Origin: a bacterium BMS3Abin02
GTDB taxonomy: Bacteria > Actinomycetota > Acidimicrobiia > Spongiisociales > UBA4744
Direction of reading: 5' to 3'
Assembly (NCBI GenBank): GCA_002897675.1
Contig: BDSU01000045.1
Location: forward strand, 186,991-250,990
DNA length: 64,000 nucleotides
Part shown: one piece after another, positions 45,646 through 54,505 of the stretch
Layout of the letters: every line of letters starts with the position of its first letter
Numbering within the stretch: the first letter of the stretch is position 1
Made by a program: the position numbers and the translations under genes
Notes under the pieces: generated by a model
Seen by the model: the letters and a program-made list of their open reading frames with translations, nothing else
Told to the model about the DNA's origin: nothing
Database searches by the model: none

Positions 45646-45951
45646 GAGGTGAACCGTACTATGAGGGATCGTTGACCCGAGTGGCGACGAAGTCAGGCTG
45701 CAGCAGATCTCCGAGGATCTCACCGAACGCCTGTCGGAGGTTCTGCCATCGCGGATGAAACGCATGGCCCTGCAACGGGTGCAGAAGGTCGCATGGGCGA
45801 CGAAGCTGCGCCGTCCTCGCTCCGGTCTCTGTCGATGTGGGGGTGTGAAGCCGTCACCATCGGGAAGGACCTCTTCGCCCATCTCGTCTGGGGCTCGCCA
45901 CGAATGCGACCTCCGGGGTGCTCTCGAAGCGTCGAGGCCGACCCAACGAAT
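45646..45951 (-). other. 306-bp intergenic region with a possible gene remnant
   Basis: A minus-strand frame of about 65 codons (about 45659-45860) has no start codon but reads like protein, including HPLQGHAFHPRWQNLRQAFG and ILGDLLQPDFVATRVNDPS, with high-GC third positions, and stops 13 bases before the aconitase X start. It may be the 3' relic of a deleted gene. Otherwise the region holds the aconitase X promoter and the 3' end of the lipoprotein transcript. Confidence 0.3.
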
Positions 45952-46536
45952 TCAGGGGAGTCTCGGAACCGCCTTGCTCGCCAGATCCTTTGCGATCTCG
46001 AGTTCCTGGTCGAGATCCATGCTGCTGAACAAGTCGATCGACAGCTCGATGCGTCCGCTTCGAACGGTGAGATCACCCGCCGGCTGATTGTCCTGGACCT
46101 CGTCTCCGGGTCCGTCGATACGTGTCGCCCCGCTCGCGACAGCCATCTGAAAGAGCTCTATTGCCGTCTCCTCGTCCGGGTAGACGAAGGCGCCGACATT
46201 CAGGTCCACGTCCTCGGATGTATAGCTGCACGTGAACATCGGCGGTGCCGAACCGTCGTATTCAGGAGTGGCGGTGAGAGTGCCGATGGCGGCTTCGACT
46301 TCTTCCACCGTCAACAGGTCGCAGGTGTTCACGGTCAGGTCGCCACTGCCGTCGGCCGGCCCGGATTGGGTGGTCGGTGTCCGCGCCGTGGTTTCCGATG
46401 TCGCTGCGGTCGTTTCAGAGTTGCCGGTCGCGGCCGTCGTTGCGCTTGTCGTGGCGGTGCCACCTCCACAGGCTGCGACAAGCAGACCGATCGCGAACGT
46501 GGTGGCCAGCGAGTGCTTCATGCGGATGATCCTCAT
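45952..46536 (-). CDS. Lipoprotein, function unknown
   Basis: This 194-aa protein has signal HSLATTFAIGLLVAAC (lipobox near residue 22) and a Thr/Ser/Ala linker to about residue 65. A domain with two Cys follows (LTVNTCDLLTVEEVEAAIG, MFTCSYTSEDVDLNVGAFVY), resembling DUF3558-like actinobacterial lipoprotein domains. ATG 46536 is preceded by AGGAG five bases upstream; an internal ATG at 46521 is possible. It diverges from the next lipoprotein gene. Confidence 0.78.
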   Translation of the reverse strand: MRIIRMKHSLATTFAIGLLVAACGGGTATTSATTAATGNSETTAATSETTARTPTTQSGPADGSGDLTVNTCDLLTVEEVEAAIGTLTATPEYDGSAPPMFTCSYTSEDVDLNVGAFVYPDEETAIELFQMAVASGATRIDGPGDEVQDNQPAGDLTVRSGRIELSIDLFSSMDLDQELEIAKDLASKAVPRLP

Positions 46537-46725
46537 CGCAGCTCCTGGCGGAACCGAAGTGGCCACCCGTTTGTGGCACATGTCGGCCGCTTCGTGCCCA
46601 TGGCCGGAACGTTGGGACCGGCCTGTCCTGATTCAAGCATGCACGAAGCTCTGAGCGTCGGCTGAAGGTGGGCGCTCATGGCACCCACAGATGTACCCGT
46701 ATGGTGGTCGTCAGGGAGTACCAGC

Positions 46726-47889
46726 ATGAGGAAGATCGTTGCGGCCGTGTTTCTGAGTGCCCTCCTCGTTGCGTGCGGGAGCGGTGACCAGACAGGTGAG
46801 GCCGTCGCTCCGGGCAGCACTTCGGTTTCGGTCGAAACCACGGTCACCACCAGTGGCGAGCCGGGCACGGCGCCTGCCACTTCAACACCCAACCCCTCCG
46901 AACCCGGTCGACTCGATGTCACACTCCAGGAGATCCCGCTGGATGTGGAACCGAGCGGTTTCACGCAGGATGGTGACCTCATCTGGGTGGTATCGCGCGA
47001 CGCCGGTGAGCTTCTGGCAGTCGACGTCGGTGCCGGCGAGACGGGAACCGCATTCACAATCGGTGGTGAGCCTGTCGCGGTGGCGCCGGCGGAAGGCTCC
47101 CTGTGGGTGACAGAGCACGAGTTCGGCGACAACGTCGTGCGTCGCGTCGACCCGAGCACGGGCGAGGTGATGGCCGAGGTGTCGTCTTCTCCAGGAACAC
47201 ACCCATTGCACGTCGTCGGAGGCGGAGGCGCGGTGTGGGCGACGATCAGCGGCGCGGAAATCGAACGCATCGATCCTGCAACGAACGAGGTCGTGGAGAC
47301 CATCAGCGCCTCCGAGATCAGCCACCCCTCCGGGTACGGGGCGCTGGTGTTCGACTTCGGTTCGCTCTGGATGATCGACTACCAATCCGGCCGTCTCCTC
47401 CGCATCGACCCTGCGGACAACCAGATCACAGCCACGTTCGAAGACCTCGGGTACAGCGCGGAGGATCTCGGCGGTGGTTCGGTGGGCATCCATGCGAGAG
47501 GGCCAACAGCCCTCGCAACGACCGCGGACGGCCTGTGGGTGTTGAGCGATACGGTGAACCCGGACCAGACGGACGTGGCCGGCTATGGAGCACTCTTTCT
47601 CGTCGATCCGGGCTCCGAGGAGATCGTCCGCCGTGTCGACCTGACGTTCGAACCCGATCCCAGCAGCAACCCGGGGTTGGTGATCACGGATGGTGCGGCC
47701 TGGTTCATCGAAGCGGTCGACGGAAACATCGTGAGGGTCGACCTCACCACCGAACTCGAGGACTACATCTACACCGGTTCCGACTTGCCCCTGGGGTTGG
47801 TTGCCACAACCGACATGTTGTGGTCGCTCAGGTACGGTGGACTTTCGGGCATCGATCTCGCCGAGGCGGCGCAGCTTGCCGAGCGGTAG
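46726..47889 (+). CDS. Beta-propeller lipoprotein
   Basis: This 387-aa protein starts with MRKIVAAVFLSALLVACGSG (lipobox LVAC, Cys at about 17). A Thr/Ser/Pro linker to about 65 leads to repeated blades of about 45 residues with Asp/Gly-rich turns (GDLIWVVSRDAGELLAVDV, GSLWVTEHEFGDNVVRRVDP, GSLWMIDYQSGRLLRIDP). This is a YncE/NHL-type surface beta propeller, probably a binding or scaffold protein. ATG 46726 has AGGGAG upstream. The VWA lipoprotein gene follows after 34 bp on the same strand, so they may be one operon. Confidence 0.8.
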   Translation: MRKIVAAVFLSALLVACGSGDQTGEAVAPGSTSVSVETTVTTSGEPGTAPATSTPNPSEPGRLDVTLQEIPLDVEPSGFTQDGDLIWVVSRDAGELLAVDVGAGETGTAFTIGGEPVAVAPAEGSLWVTEHEFGDNVVRRVDPSTGEVMAEVSSSPGTHPLHVVGGGGAVWATISGAEIERIDPATNEVVETISASEISHPSGYGALVFDFGSLWMIDYQSGRLLRIDPADNQITATFEDLGYSAEDLGGGSVGIHARGPTALATTADGLWVLSDTVNPDQTDVAGYGALFLVDPGSEEIVRRVDLTFEPDPSSNPGLVITDGAAWFIEAVDGNIVRVDLTTELEDYIYTGSDLPLGLVATTDMLWSLRYGGLSGIDLAEAAQLAER

Positions 47890-47923
47890 AGGACGCGCCT
47901 GCCCGGACACGAGCGGTCGCCCG

Positions 47924-50900
47924 GTGGGAAGCGGCGGGGAACCTGCCGCCGATTTCGTCCAGGGGGTCAGCCGCCGCGTCTTCTTGCGGTTCCTCGGGGG
48001 AACCGTCGCCGCCGTTGCCGCGGGATGCGTGCCCGGATCGACGAGCACGACGCTCTCGACTTCGACCGCCGTCGCCGGGACTTCGAGCACGACCGTCGGG
48101 ACGGCGCTCGCCGAGCCATCCGACGTCTGGGGGATTTGGCGTGAAGCGCTCGCGGCGGTGCGCACCAGCCCGGATCACCTCGGCGCCAGGGCGGCCAGGC
48201 TGGTCGCGGCGCGTGACCCGGAGGCCATCTTCCGTTTCGTCAGGGATGAGATCGTCACATTTCCTCCGCAGCGGGACGGCTTTGAGCACGCGGTCACCGA
48301 AATGCGGTGGGGAGTCGAGGCGACCCTGCGGTGCGGGGCCGGTACTCCGAGGGAGCAGGCCGAGCTTCTTGCGGCCCTGCTCACACAGGCCGGTATCAGC
48401 ACCGAAGTCGTGCAAGGGCGTCTGGATGCGGCTGTGGACCGTCGGCTCCTCCTGCGGCCAAACGCGACCCGGCCGTTCGAGCCGGAGATCGACGAAGCCC
48501 GGCTCGAACGATGGTTGCGGGTGCTCGAGTCGGACGAGTCGCCGCCAAACGATATCGATCCGGGAGGCGCGGACAGCCGCCCCATCGCCGACCTCCTCAT
48601 CGCAGAGCTGCCCGCCGGGACATCCGCTCCCGGCTTTGACTGGACCGTCGATTCGGTCCCGCTCGTCCGGGCCGAGGTCGGCGGGCAGGAGGTGCTGCTG
48701 AATCCGCTCGTGCCCGACGCGGCGTTCGGTGAGCCTCACGCAGATGATGTGGCGTCTTCAGGCCCGCCGTCTGCACCACCGAACATCGAGGTCGAGCTTC
48801 GAGTGTCGACCACGCTGCACCCGGAGACCATGACAACTGTTGCAGCGGGGTCCTGGCCGGTCGGGCGACTCGTCGGTCGACAGCTCGTCGCCCGGTTCGT
48901 CCCCGCCGGCGAACCAGCGTCGAGTTTCCATGTGCCCGCCATCCAGATCACGACGTTCACGCCGGCGCTGGCCGTCGAAGGTCCCGGTCTCTCGCCGGGC
49001 GATGTCATCGAGGATGCGGTGCTCGGCGACAGCGTGACGGTCAGCGGTGTCATCGTGCGCGAGTCGCAAGATGGTGGCGTGACCGTCGACGATGAACCGC
49101 TCGGGGTCTCACCCGATCCTGTGACGACGGACGTGGCGTCGCTCGACGTGGCGGTCGACAGCTCCGCGTTTCCGTTGATCAGGCTTCGAGTCAAACCGGC
49201 GAACGCCGAAGGCGAGCCGGTGGTCGGCCTCCCCGGGAATGCGTTCGTCGTCGAGGAGGATGACGTGGCGGTGTCGTTCTTTCTTCGGCAGGCGTCGCCA
49301 CCTCCACCAAAGGTGCTGTTGCTGTTCGACGCGTCGAAGAGCGTCCCGGACGAGTTCCAGGGCGTCGGAGCCACCCCGTTTGGGCGCCTCGTCGCCGAGC
49401 GGGTACTCGCAGCGTTCCCCGACGCACGGTTCCGCGTCGCAGGTGTGACCTACGGGGTAGCGACCGCCTCTCCGCAATGGACCTCGGATCCGGCGGAGGT
49501 CGAAACAGAGACCGGCAGGGTAATCGGGGAAGGATCGGAACTCTGGTCCGCGATTGCGGGTGCGGGGTCCTTCGGGCCGAATGTGATCGTGTTGATCAGC
49601 GACGGGCAGGCCACCGATCCACCAGAGACCCTGCCAGGCTTCAAAGCGCAAGTGGCGGTCGGTCCCCCTGTCGTGGTGATCGGCGTCGGGGACGTGGACG
49701 CCGTCGGTGTTGCGGACATCGTTCAGACCACCGGAGGAGCGGCGTATCCGGTGGCCTCCAGCGACGCAGCGGCCGACGCCGTGGTCGCGTACCTTCAGGA
49801 CCGCAATCAGAGTCCATCCCACATCCAGTATCAGGCGATGGAGGAGGGGCCTTCGACCCGAACCGTCCGGGTGCGCTCGTCGGGTGTCGAGACAACCGGC
49901 GAGTACGACGTTCCCGACGTGGCCGAGCGCGTCGCTCCGCCCGGCCTGGCCGGCATCTACCTCGTTGTGCGGGTGAGAGGACGTGAGGCCGTCCACACGG
50001 TGGCAGGCATCCCGGTCGACCAAGCGGAGGTCGGTGTCGCCCTCGCTCCGTCGGCGGCCAGTGACGTTCGGAGTGCTCTCTTCGGGGTCACACGACTGTC
50101 CGTGGAGGCGTCCGCGCCGACCATCGCAGCGTGGCTCGACGATCTTTTCACCTCCCGGCTCAGCTTGCAGCCGTTGGCACAAGCTCCTGACGGTGCGGAG
50201 GGGCTGATGGAGGCGTTCGACCACGGTGTCCATCGTTTCGCTTCTGAACTCCCCGCGTTGCATGCCCCCGCATTCGGCGACGGGGATGCGTTGACCTTCG
50301 AAACCGGGCCGCGACTCGTTGTGATCTCGGGACGTCCTCTGCTCGATGGCGGAACGATTCGAACGTCCGACGTGCTCCGGCAGACGGCCTCGGTGACGGC
50401 GGCAGACGATCCGGTCGAGGCGATGAGGGCGACCGTCAGAAACAGTGTGCGGCTCGCGGTGGCCGAAGCCGCCCTCTTCGACGACAGCACGATCGCCCGC
50501 CTCGATGGGAGAGAGCTCGCAGTGATCCCGGCGGGGATTCCCGCCCCGAGGGATGGTCCGTTCGCGGCCTACGCGAAGCTGCTCGACCGTTGGTCGTCGC
50601 ACCATCGTCTGATGCCGGCGGACGACGGCCCGTTCGCGTTCTGGGCGATCGATACTGCCGGATCCGTGGTGGGCGTTCTCCCCGACGGAAGCGGCGGTGG
50701 CATCACGAGCGACCCCAACGCCGCATGCAAAACGATCAACCAAGGGGCCGCGTGGTGGGATCTCTTCGGCGCGGCAGCCGGTTTTCCCTTCGCCTACGGG
50801 GCGTTCTTTTCGCTCCAGAAGGCGATCATGAAACAGACACTTCGCGAGGCGGCGATCATCGCGTCAATCGGAGGTCCGGAGCCGGACACTTCGGAGTGCG

Positions 50901-51034
50901 GCAATGGTCCAAGCGATGTGTTGTGCGACTGGGGCAAGGACGCGTTGACCGAGATGTTCAAGCCGCTCACTCCCCTCAGCCTTCTCGACAAGTTCGCCGA
51001 GGCCGGTACGGGAGGTGGGGTGTTCAACTGCTGA
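47924..51034 (+). CDS. Tat-exported VWA-domain lipoprotein with degenerate transglutaminase-like segment
   Basis: This 1036-aa protein has a twin-arginine signal (VSRRVFLRFLGGTVAAVAAG) with a lipobox Cys35 (AAGCVPG). At about 60-180 is a transglutaminase-like fold (TLRCGAGTPREQAELLAALL) lacking the canonical Cys. Beta-rich domains follow. A von Willebrand A domain at about 460-640 has MIDAS DASKS (Asp469), GRLVAERVLAAF and VLISDGQATD. Further domains have no known match, and the C-terminus has four Cys. No ribosome site is seen at GTG 47924, so the start is uncertain. It ends overlapping the convergent BTAD gene by 11 bp. Confidence 0.8.
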   Translation: MGSGGEPAADFVQGVSRRVFLRFLGGTVAAVAAGCVPGSTSTTLSTSTAVAGTSSTTVGTALAEPSDVWGIWREALAAVRTSPDHLGARAARLVAARDPEAIFRFVRDEIVTFPPQRDGFEHAVTEMRWGVEATLRCGAGTPREQAELLAALLTQAGISTEVVQGRLDAAVDRRLLLRPNATRPFEPEIDEARLERWLRVLESDESPPNDIDPGGADSRPIADLLIAELPAGTSAPGFDWTVDSVPLVRAEVGGQEVLLNPLVPDAAFGEPHADDVASSGPPSAPPNIEVELRVSTTLHPETMTTVAAGSWPVGRLVGRQLVARFVPAGEPASSFHVPAIQITTFTPALAVEGPGLSPGDVIEDAVLGDSVTVSGVIVRESQDGGVTVDDEPLGVSPDPVTTDVASLDVAVDSSAFPLIRLRVKPANAEGEPVVGLPGNAFVVEEDDVAVSFFLRQASPPPPKVLLLFDASKSVPDEFQGVGATPFGRLVAERVLAAFPDARFRVAGVTYGVATASPQWTSDPAEVETETGRVIGEGSELWSAIAGAGSFGPNVIVLISDGQATDPPETLPGFKAQVAVGPPVVVIGVGDVDAVGVADIVQTTGGAAYPVASSDAAADAVVAYLQDRNQSPSHIQYQAMEEGPSTRTVRVRSSGVETTGEYDVPDVAERVAPPGLAGIYLVVRVRGREAVHTVAGIPVDQAEVGVALAPSAASDVRSALFGVTRLSVEASAPTIAAWLDDLFTSRLSLQPLAQAPDGAEGLMEAFDHGVHRFASELPALHAPAFGDGDALTFETGPRLVVISGRPLLDGGTIRTSDVLRQTASVTAADDPVEAMRATVRNSVRLAVAEAALFDDSTIARLDGRELAVIPAGIPAPRDGPFAAYAKLLDRWSSHHRLMPADDGPFAFWAIDTAGSVVGVLPDGSGGGITSDPNAACKTINQGAAWWDLFGAAAGFPFAYGAFFSLQKAIMKQTLREAAIIASIGGPEPDTSECGNGPSDVLCDWGKDALTEMFKPLTPLSLLDKFAEAGTGGGVFNC

Positions 51035-54000
51035 CCTGCCGGTCTGTCGGAAACGGAGCTGCCTCGATCTCCAGTTCGGCCATGCGGGCGGAGTACTGGA
51101 GGTAGAGACGGTGCGCTTCTCCATGGCGGCCGTTGGCGTCCATCGTTGCGATCAGACCGAGGTGGGCCGCCTCGTCGTACGGGTCCAGTTCCAGAATACG
51201 CAGGTGGTAGCGGCAGGCCGCGTCGAGATCACCATCTGCGCTCGCCAGGTCGGCGAGTGCTCTCGCGACCGACAGATAGGCGGCGCGCGCCTCCTCCCGC
51301 GTTCCGACGGCCCAGTCTTCGTACGGATCCTCCTGGAGGAAGTCACCTCGATAGTTGGATTCGGCTCTTTCGAGCATGTCGACCGCCTCGGCGTCACCAC
51401 GTCGGTAGGCGCGCACTCCGGTGTAGGCGTCGGCGAGAAACGCGTCCACGTCGATGTCGAGGACGCCCAAGGCAAGAGCGACGCTGGTTCGGTTCGGTTT
51501 CAGGTAATGGTCGGGCGGATAGTTCTTGTCAGGATCGAAGATCGACCGAACCACCGTCAGCGCGACCGAAAGACGGTTGGCCGTACGGTCGGGAGACTCG
51601 CCCGGCCACAGGATCTCCGTGAGCTCTTCCCGATGGATGGTGTTTCCCCGTTTGGCAACGAGGATCTTGACGATGTCTCTCGCCTTCTTCGACTGCCATG
51701 CGGTGGCGTGCACGGGGACACCGTCGACGAGAACGGAGAACCCTCCCAGCGTTTCGATGCGCACCTTCGGTCTCATCTCCGAGAGTGCCCGATCGACGAG
51801 CTGATCTGCCTGCTCGGCAAGCTCACGGACCCCGAGTCGCCGCAGTCGGAGGGTGATGCTTCGAAGGTCTTCGACGGACGCGCCGAGGAGGCGTGCACGC
51901 GTGAGGTCGACACGCGCCACGCCGAGGGGATCGCCGATCTGTTGCCACACAGATCGCGCTTCGTCGAGCCTGGTCTCCGTTGACGAGGGGTGGATCTCGG
52001 CTTGGAGCTCGAGTGACTCCGCGAGCCCTGCCCGATCGCGACGCAACGTCGCCAGATGACGCGCCTCATCGGACGCGGCTGCCGCCCCGGTGACGTCGCC
52101 TGCAGCGAGCCGGGCCCAGCCTCTGGAGACGAGTGCGCCGACGAGACCAAGCGACGGGCCTATCGCGATCGCTCGATCGGCCAAGGAAGTCGCCGTATCG
52201 GGATCCTCCCTGGAGACGACACGGGAAAGGCCGGCGAGTGCCGGAACCAAGGCCTGCGAGTCGCGGACCGGCTCCCCAAGGACGATTGCCTGTTCGTACG
52301 CGGCCCGAGCCTGAGCACGGTCGCCGCGAACCCGGTACACGTCACCGAGAGCAACCAGCGCATACGCCGCCTGGCGGGACTGCAGACGTTGCCATTGTTC
52401 CCGGGCGCCCTCGAAGTCTGCCATCGCCTCGTCGAGGCTGCCGAGCCTGAACGTGGCTTGCCCGCGGTTGAGCAGGGCGAGCGCCCGGAAGACGACGATT
52501 CCTGTGAGCTCTGCCAGTCGCAGGGCCTCGCTCGTCTCTTCGATCGACTCTTGATAGCTGCCTTCCTCATAGTGGCGTGATCCCCGGTTGCTGTGGATGC
52601 GGATGCGTTGCAGGAGGTCCCCGGCGCGTTCCGCGTACTCGAGTGCGCGCAGGTAATGCGCCTCGTTTCCACTCCGGTCGCCGTCCAGAGCGGCGAGCAT
52701 GGCCAGCACCGTGTGACAGTTCGCGAGAGCCCGGTCGTCTCGCGCCTTCCCGGCGAGGCGAAATGACTCCTCGGCCAGTTCCCGGCAGCGGGCACCGTCG
52801 GCGGTGACCCACACGGCGCTCGCCCACCAACCCAGAAGCATCGCCACGTCGGCAGCGTTACCGTCTCGACGTCCCCTGGCGTAAACGGCGAGAGCGCTGT
52901 CGAGTTCGCCTCGCATGTGATGCAGCAACCCCATCCTCCATGCGAGACCCGGGTCGATCGAAGCCCGGTCACCGGCGAGAGATTCGTACACCTCCAGGGC
53001 CCGGTCCCATTCTCCGAGAGACTGCAGTGCCTCACCCCGAAGTTGTTCGAGTTCCGGTCCGCGGTCGTCGAGCATTTCGATCGCCTGGAGAAGGAGCCGG
53101 ACATCACCACCTGTCACCATCTGGGGGCCGTGCTTGGCGAGGATGCGGGCAACGGTGGGCAGGCTCTCTGCTCGCAACGCTCGTTCGAGGGCCGGCTTCC
53201 ACTCTCGCTTCGAGCAGTGCCATTCGGCCGCGGCGAGCAGAAGCTCACTCCGTTGCCTCTTCGACAGCGGATACTGTGCGCGAAGATGCTCGGCAACGAG
53301 GGGTGTCAGTTCCATGGAACCGGCGCGTGTGTCGAAGTAGACCCCCTTTCTCCGGAGCTTTGCGAGACGAGTCCGAGGATGGGCAATCCCGAGACCTTCG
53401 CACAGTTCGACGGTCACCAATCCGATCGCGCCGATCGTTCGCAGGAGATCACGATCTTGCGCGGTCTCGGCTCCGAGCACCTCCTCGGCGAGATAGCTGA
53501 ACAGCGCCCCGCCCGGCTTGCCCAGCTTTCCCAGCAGACGGGGTCGCTGCTTCGGTGGCGCCGCACTCACGGCTTCGGCGGCCAGTCTGACGGCTACGGG
53601 CCAGCCTCCGGATGCCCGGTGCACCAGTTCGGTCACATCCGATGATGCGCCTGGAACGATGCGGCGGACCAGGAGAGCGGTCTCTTCCGGTGTGAATGCC
53701 AGATCGGATGCGGTGATCTCGACGACTTCGCCTCTGCCGCGAAGGCGCGCGAGACGGAAAGGCGGTTCGGACCGTCCGGCAACGACCATCGGCATTGTGT
53801 CCGGGAGCTGGCGGACGAGCGCTTCGATGAGCTTTGCGCTCTCCGATCCGCTCAATTCGTCGACATCGTCGAGGATCAGTGTGATCGTCCGGTGCAGACG
53901 TCTGCGCAGTGCCTGTGCGAGCAGCGAGGCGAAGGCGGCACCTCCGACGCTCTCCTTCAGTGGTTCGGATGCGGAAATGGTGCGAGCAAGGGAAGGTGTG

Positions 54001-54230
54001 CGAAGTCGAAGACCGTCGAGTAATGACTTGGCGAGGGTGTGCACCGAGCGGTCGGCGGCCGTCACCGCGAGCACGACGGAAGGTGACCGTTCGGCCCAGG
54101 TGCGCAGGAGCGTGCTTTTGCCGAAGCCCGCCCCGGCGGTCACCACGGTCAAACGATGGTGTATCACCTCATGGTGCCGGTCCTCGAGGCGGAGGCGCTG
54201 AAGAGTGCCGACGTCCAGGGGAACTGTCAT
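51024..54230 (-). CDS. BTAD-domain ATP-binding transcriptional activator (MalT/AfsR-like)
   Basis: This 1068-aa STAND-type regulator has an N-terminal NTPase domain with Walker A TAGAGFGKSTLLRTW at about residues 31-45 and Walker B LILDDVDELSG at about 117-127. TPR-like helical repeats extend over about 330-800. From about 819 an OmpR-type winged-helix DNA-binding domain follows (VRIETLGGFSVLVDGVPVHA, ELTEILWPGESPDRTANRLS). The BTAD domain occupies about 925-1065. Such proteins sense ATP and a ligand to activate nearby genes. A 59-aa gene lies 29 bp upstream. Targets are unknown, but the adjoining surface-protein genes are candidates. Confidence 0.9.
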   Translation of the reverse strand: MTVPLDVGTLQRLRLEDRHHEVIHHRLTVVTAGAGFGKSTLLRTWAERSPSVVLAVTAADRSVHTLAKSLLDGLRLRTPSLARTISASEPLKESVGGAAFASLLAQALRRRLHRTITLILDDVDELSGSESAKLIEALVRQLPDTMPMVVAGRSEPPFRLARLRGRGEVVEITASDLAFTPEETALLVRRIVPGASSDVTELVHRASGGWPVAVRLAAEAVSAAPPKQRPRLLGKLGKPGGALFSYLAEEVLGAETAQDRDLLRTIGAIGLVTVELCEGLGIAHPRTRLAKLRRKGVYFDTRAGSMELTPLVAEHLRAQYPLSKRQRSELLLAAAEWHCSKREWKPALERALRAESLPTVARILAKHGPQMVTGGDVRLLLQAIEMLDDRGPELEQLRGEALQSLGEWDRALEVYESLAGDRASIDPGLAWRMGLLHHMRGELDSALAVYARGRRDGNAADVAMLLGWWASAVWVTADGARCRELAEESFRLAGKARDDRALANCHTVLAMLAALDGDRSGNEAHYLRALEYAERAGDLLQRIRIHSNRGSRHYEEGSYQESIEETSEALRLAELTGIVVFRALALLNRGQATFRLGSLDEAMADFEGAREQWQRLQSRQAAYALVALGDVYRVRGDRAQARAAYEQAIVLGEPVRDSQALVPALAGLSRVVSREDPDTATSLADRAIAIGPSLGLVGALVSRGWARLAAGDVTGAAAASDEARHLATLRRDRAGLAESLELQAEIHPSSTETRLDEARSVWQQIGDPLGVARVDLTRARLLGASVEDLRSITLRLRRLGVRELAEQADQLVDRALSEMRPKVRIETLGGFSVLVDGVPVHATAWQSKKARDIVKILVAKRGNTIHREELTEILWPGESPDRTANRLSVALTVVRSIFDPDKNYPPDHYLKPNRTSVALALGVLDIDVDAFLADAYTGVRAYRRGDAEAVDMLERAESNYRGDFLQEDPYEDWAVGTREEARAAYLSVARALADLASADGDLDAACRYHLRILELDPYDEAAHLGLIATMDANGRHGEAHRLYLQYSARMAELEIEAAPFPTDRQVSS

Positions 54231-54259
54231 CGTGACCCCAATCGACGAGGCCGATTCTA

Positions 54260-54439
54260 TCAGCCAAGGTTATCCAAGTCGATCAGGTCGTGGTCGGCGC
54301 TCTCCAGGAATGTGGCGAGCTCGTCCAGGGAACGGAAGATCCTCCTGGTGCCGGACCTGACATGTTCGACCTGTCCACGGAGATCTGGGTCCACTCCCGT
54401 TTCCGGAGTGTGAAAGATCCTGACGACGAAGGTCTCCAT
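54260..54439 (-). CDS. Small 59-aa protein coupled to the BTAD regulator
   Basis: This short gene reads METFVVRIFHTPETGVDPDL at its start and FRSLDELATFLESADHDLID near its end, with a central GQVEHVRSGTRRI. It has balanced composition and high-GC third positions, unlike the shadow frames. It ends 29 bp before the BTAD gene start on the same strand. From memory, actinobacterial BTAD or AfsR-like genes are often preceded by such small proteins with this layout. Function is unknown; it could be a partner of the regulator. No clear ribosome site. Confidence 0.65.
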   Translation of the reverse strand: METFVVRIFHTPETGVDPDLRGQVEHVRSGTRRIFRSLDELATFLESADHDLIDLDNLG

Positions 54440-54505
54440 GGCGACGATGTATCAGGTTGGTCTGAGGGTGCGATGAGGGCCGCGTCTTCGGAACTGTGGG
54501 CAGGG

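Noticed and set aside
47103..48701. 532-codon plus frame overlapping the propeller and VWA genes
   Set aside because: Arg/Ser/Pro-rich and out of frame with two recognisable proteins.
49109..50743. 544-codon minus frame opposite the VWA gene
   Set aside because: Antisense to a VWA domain with MIDAS motif; no recognisable sequence of its own.
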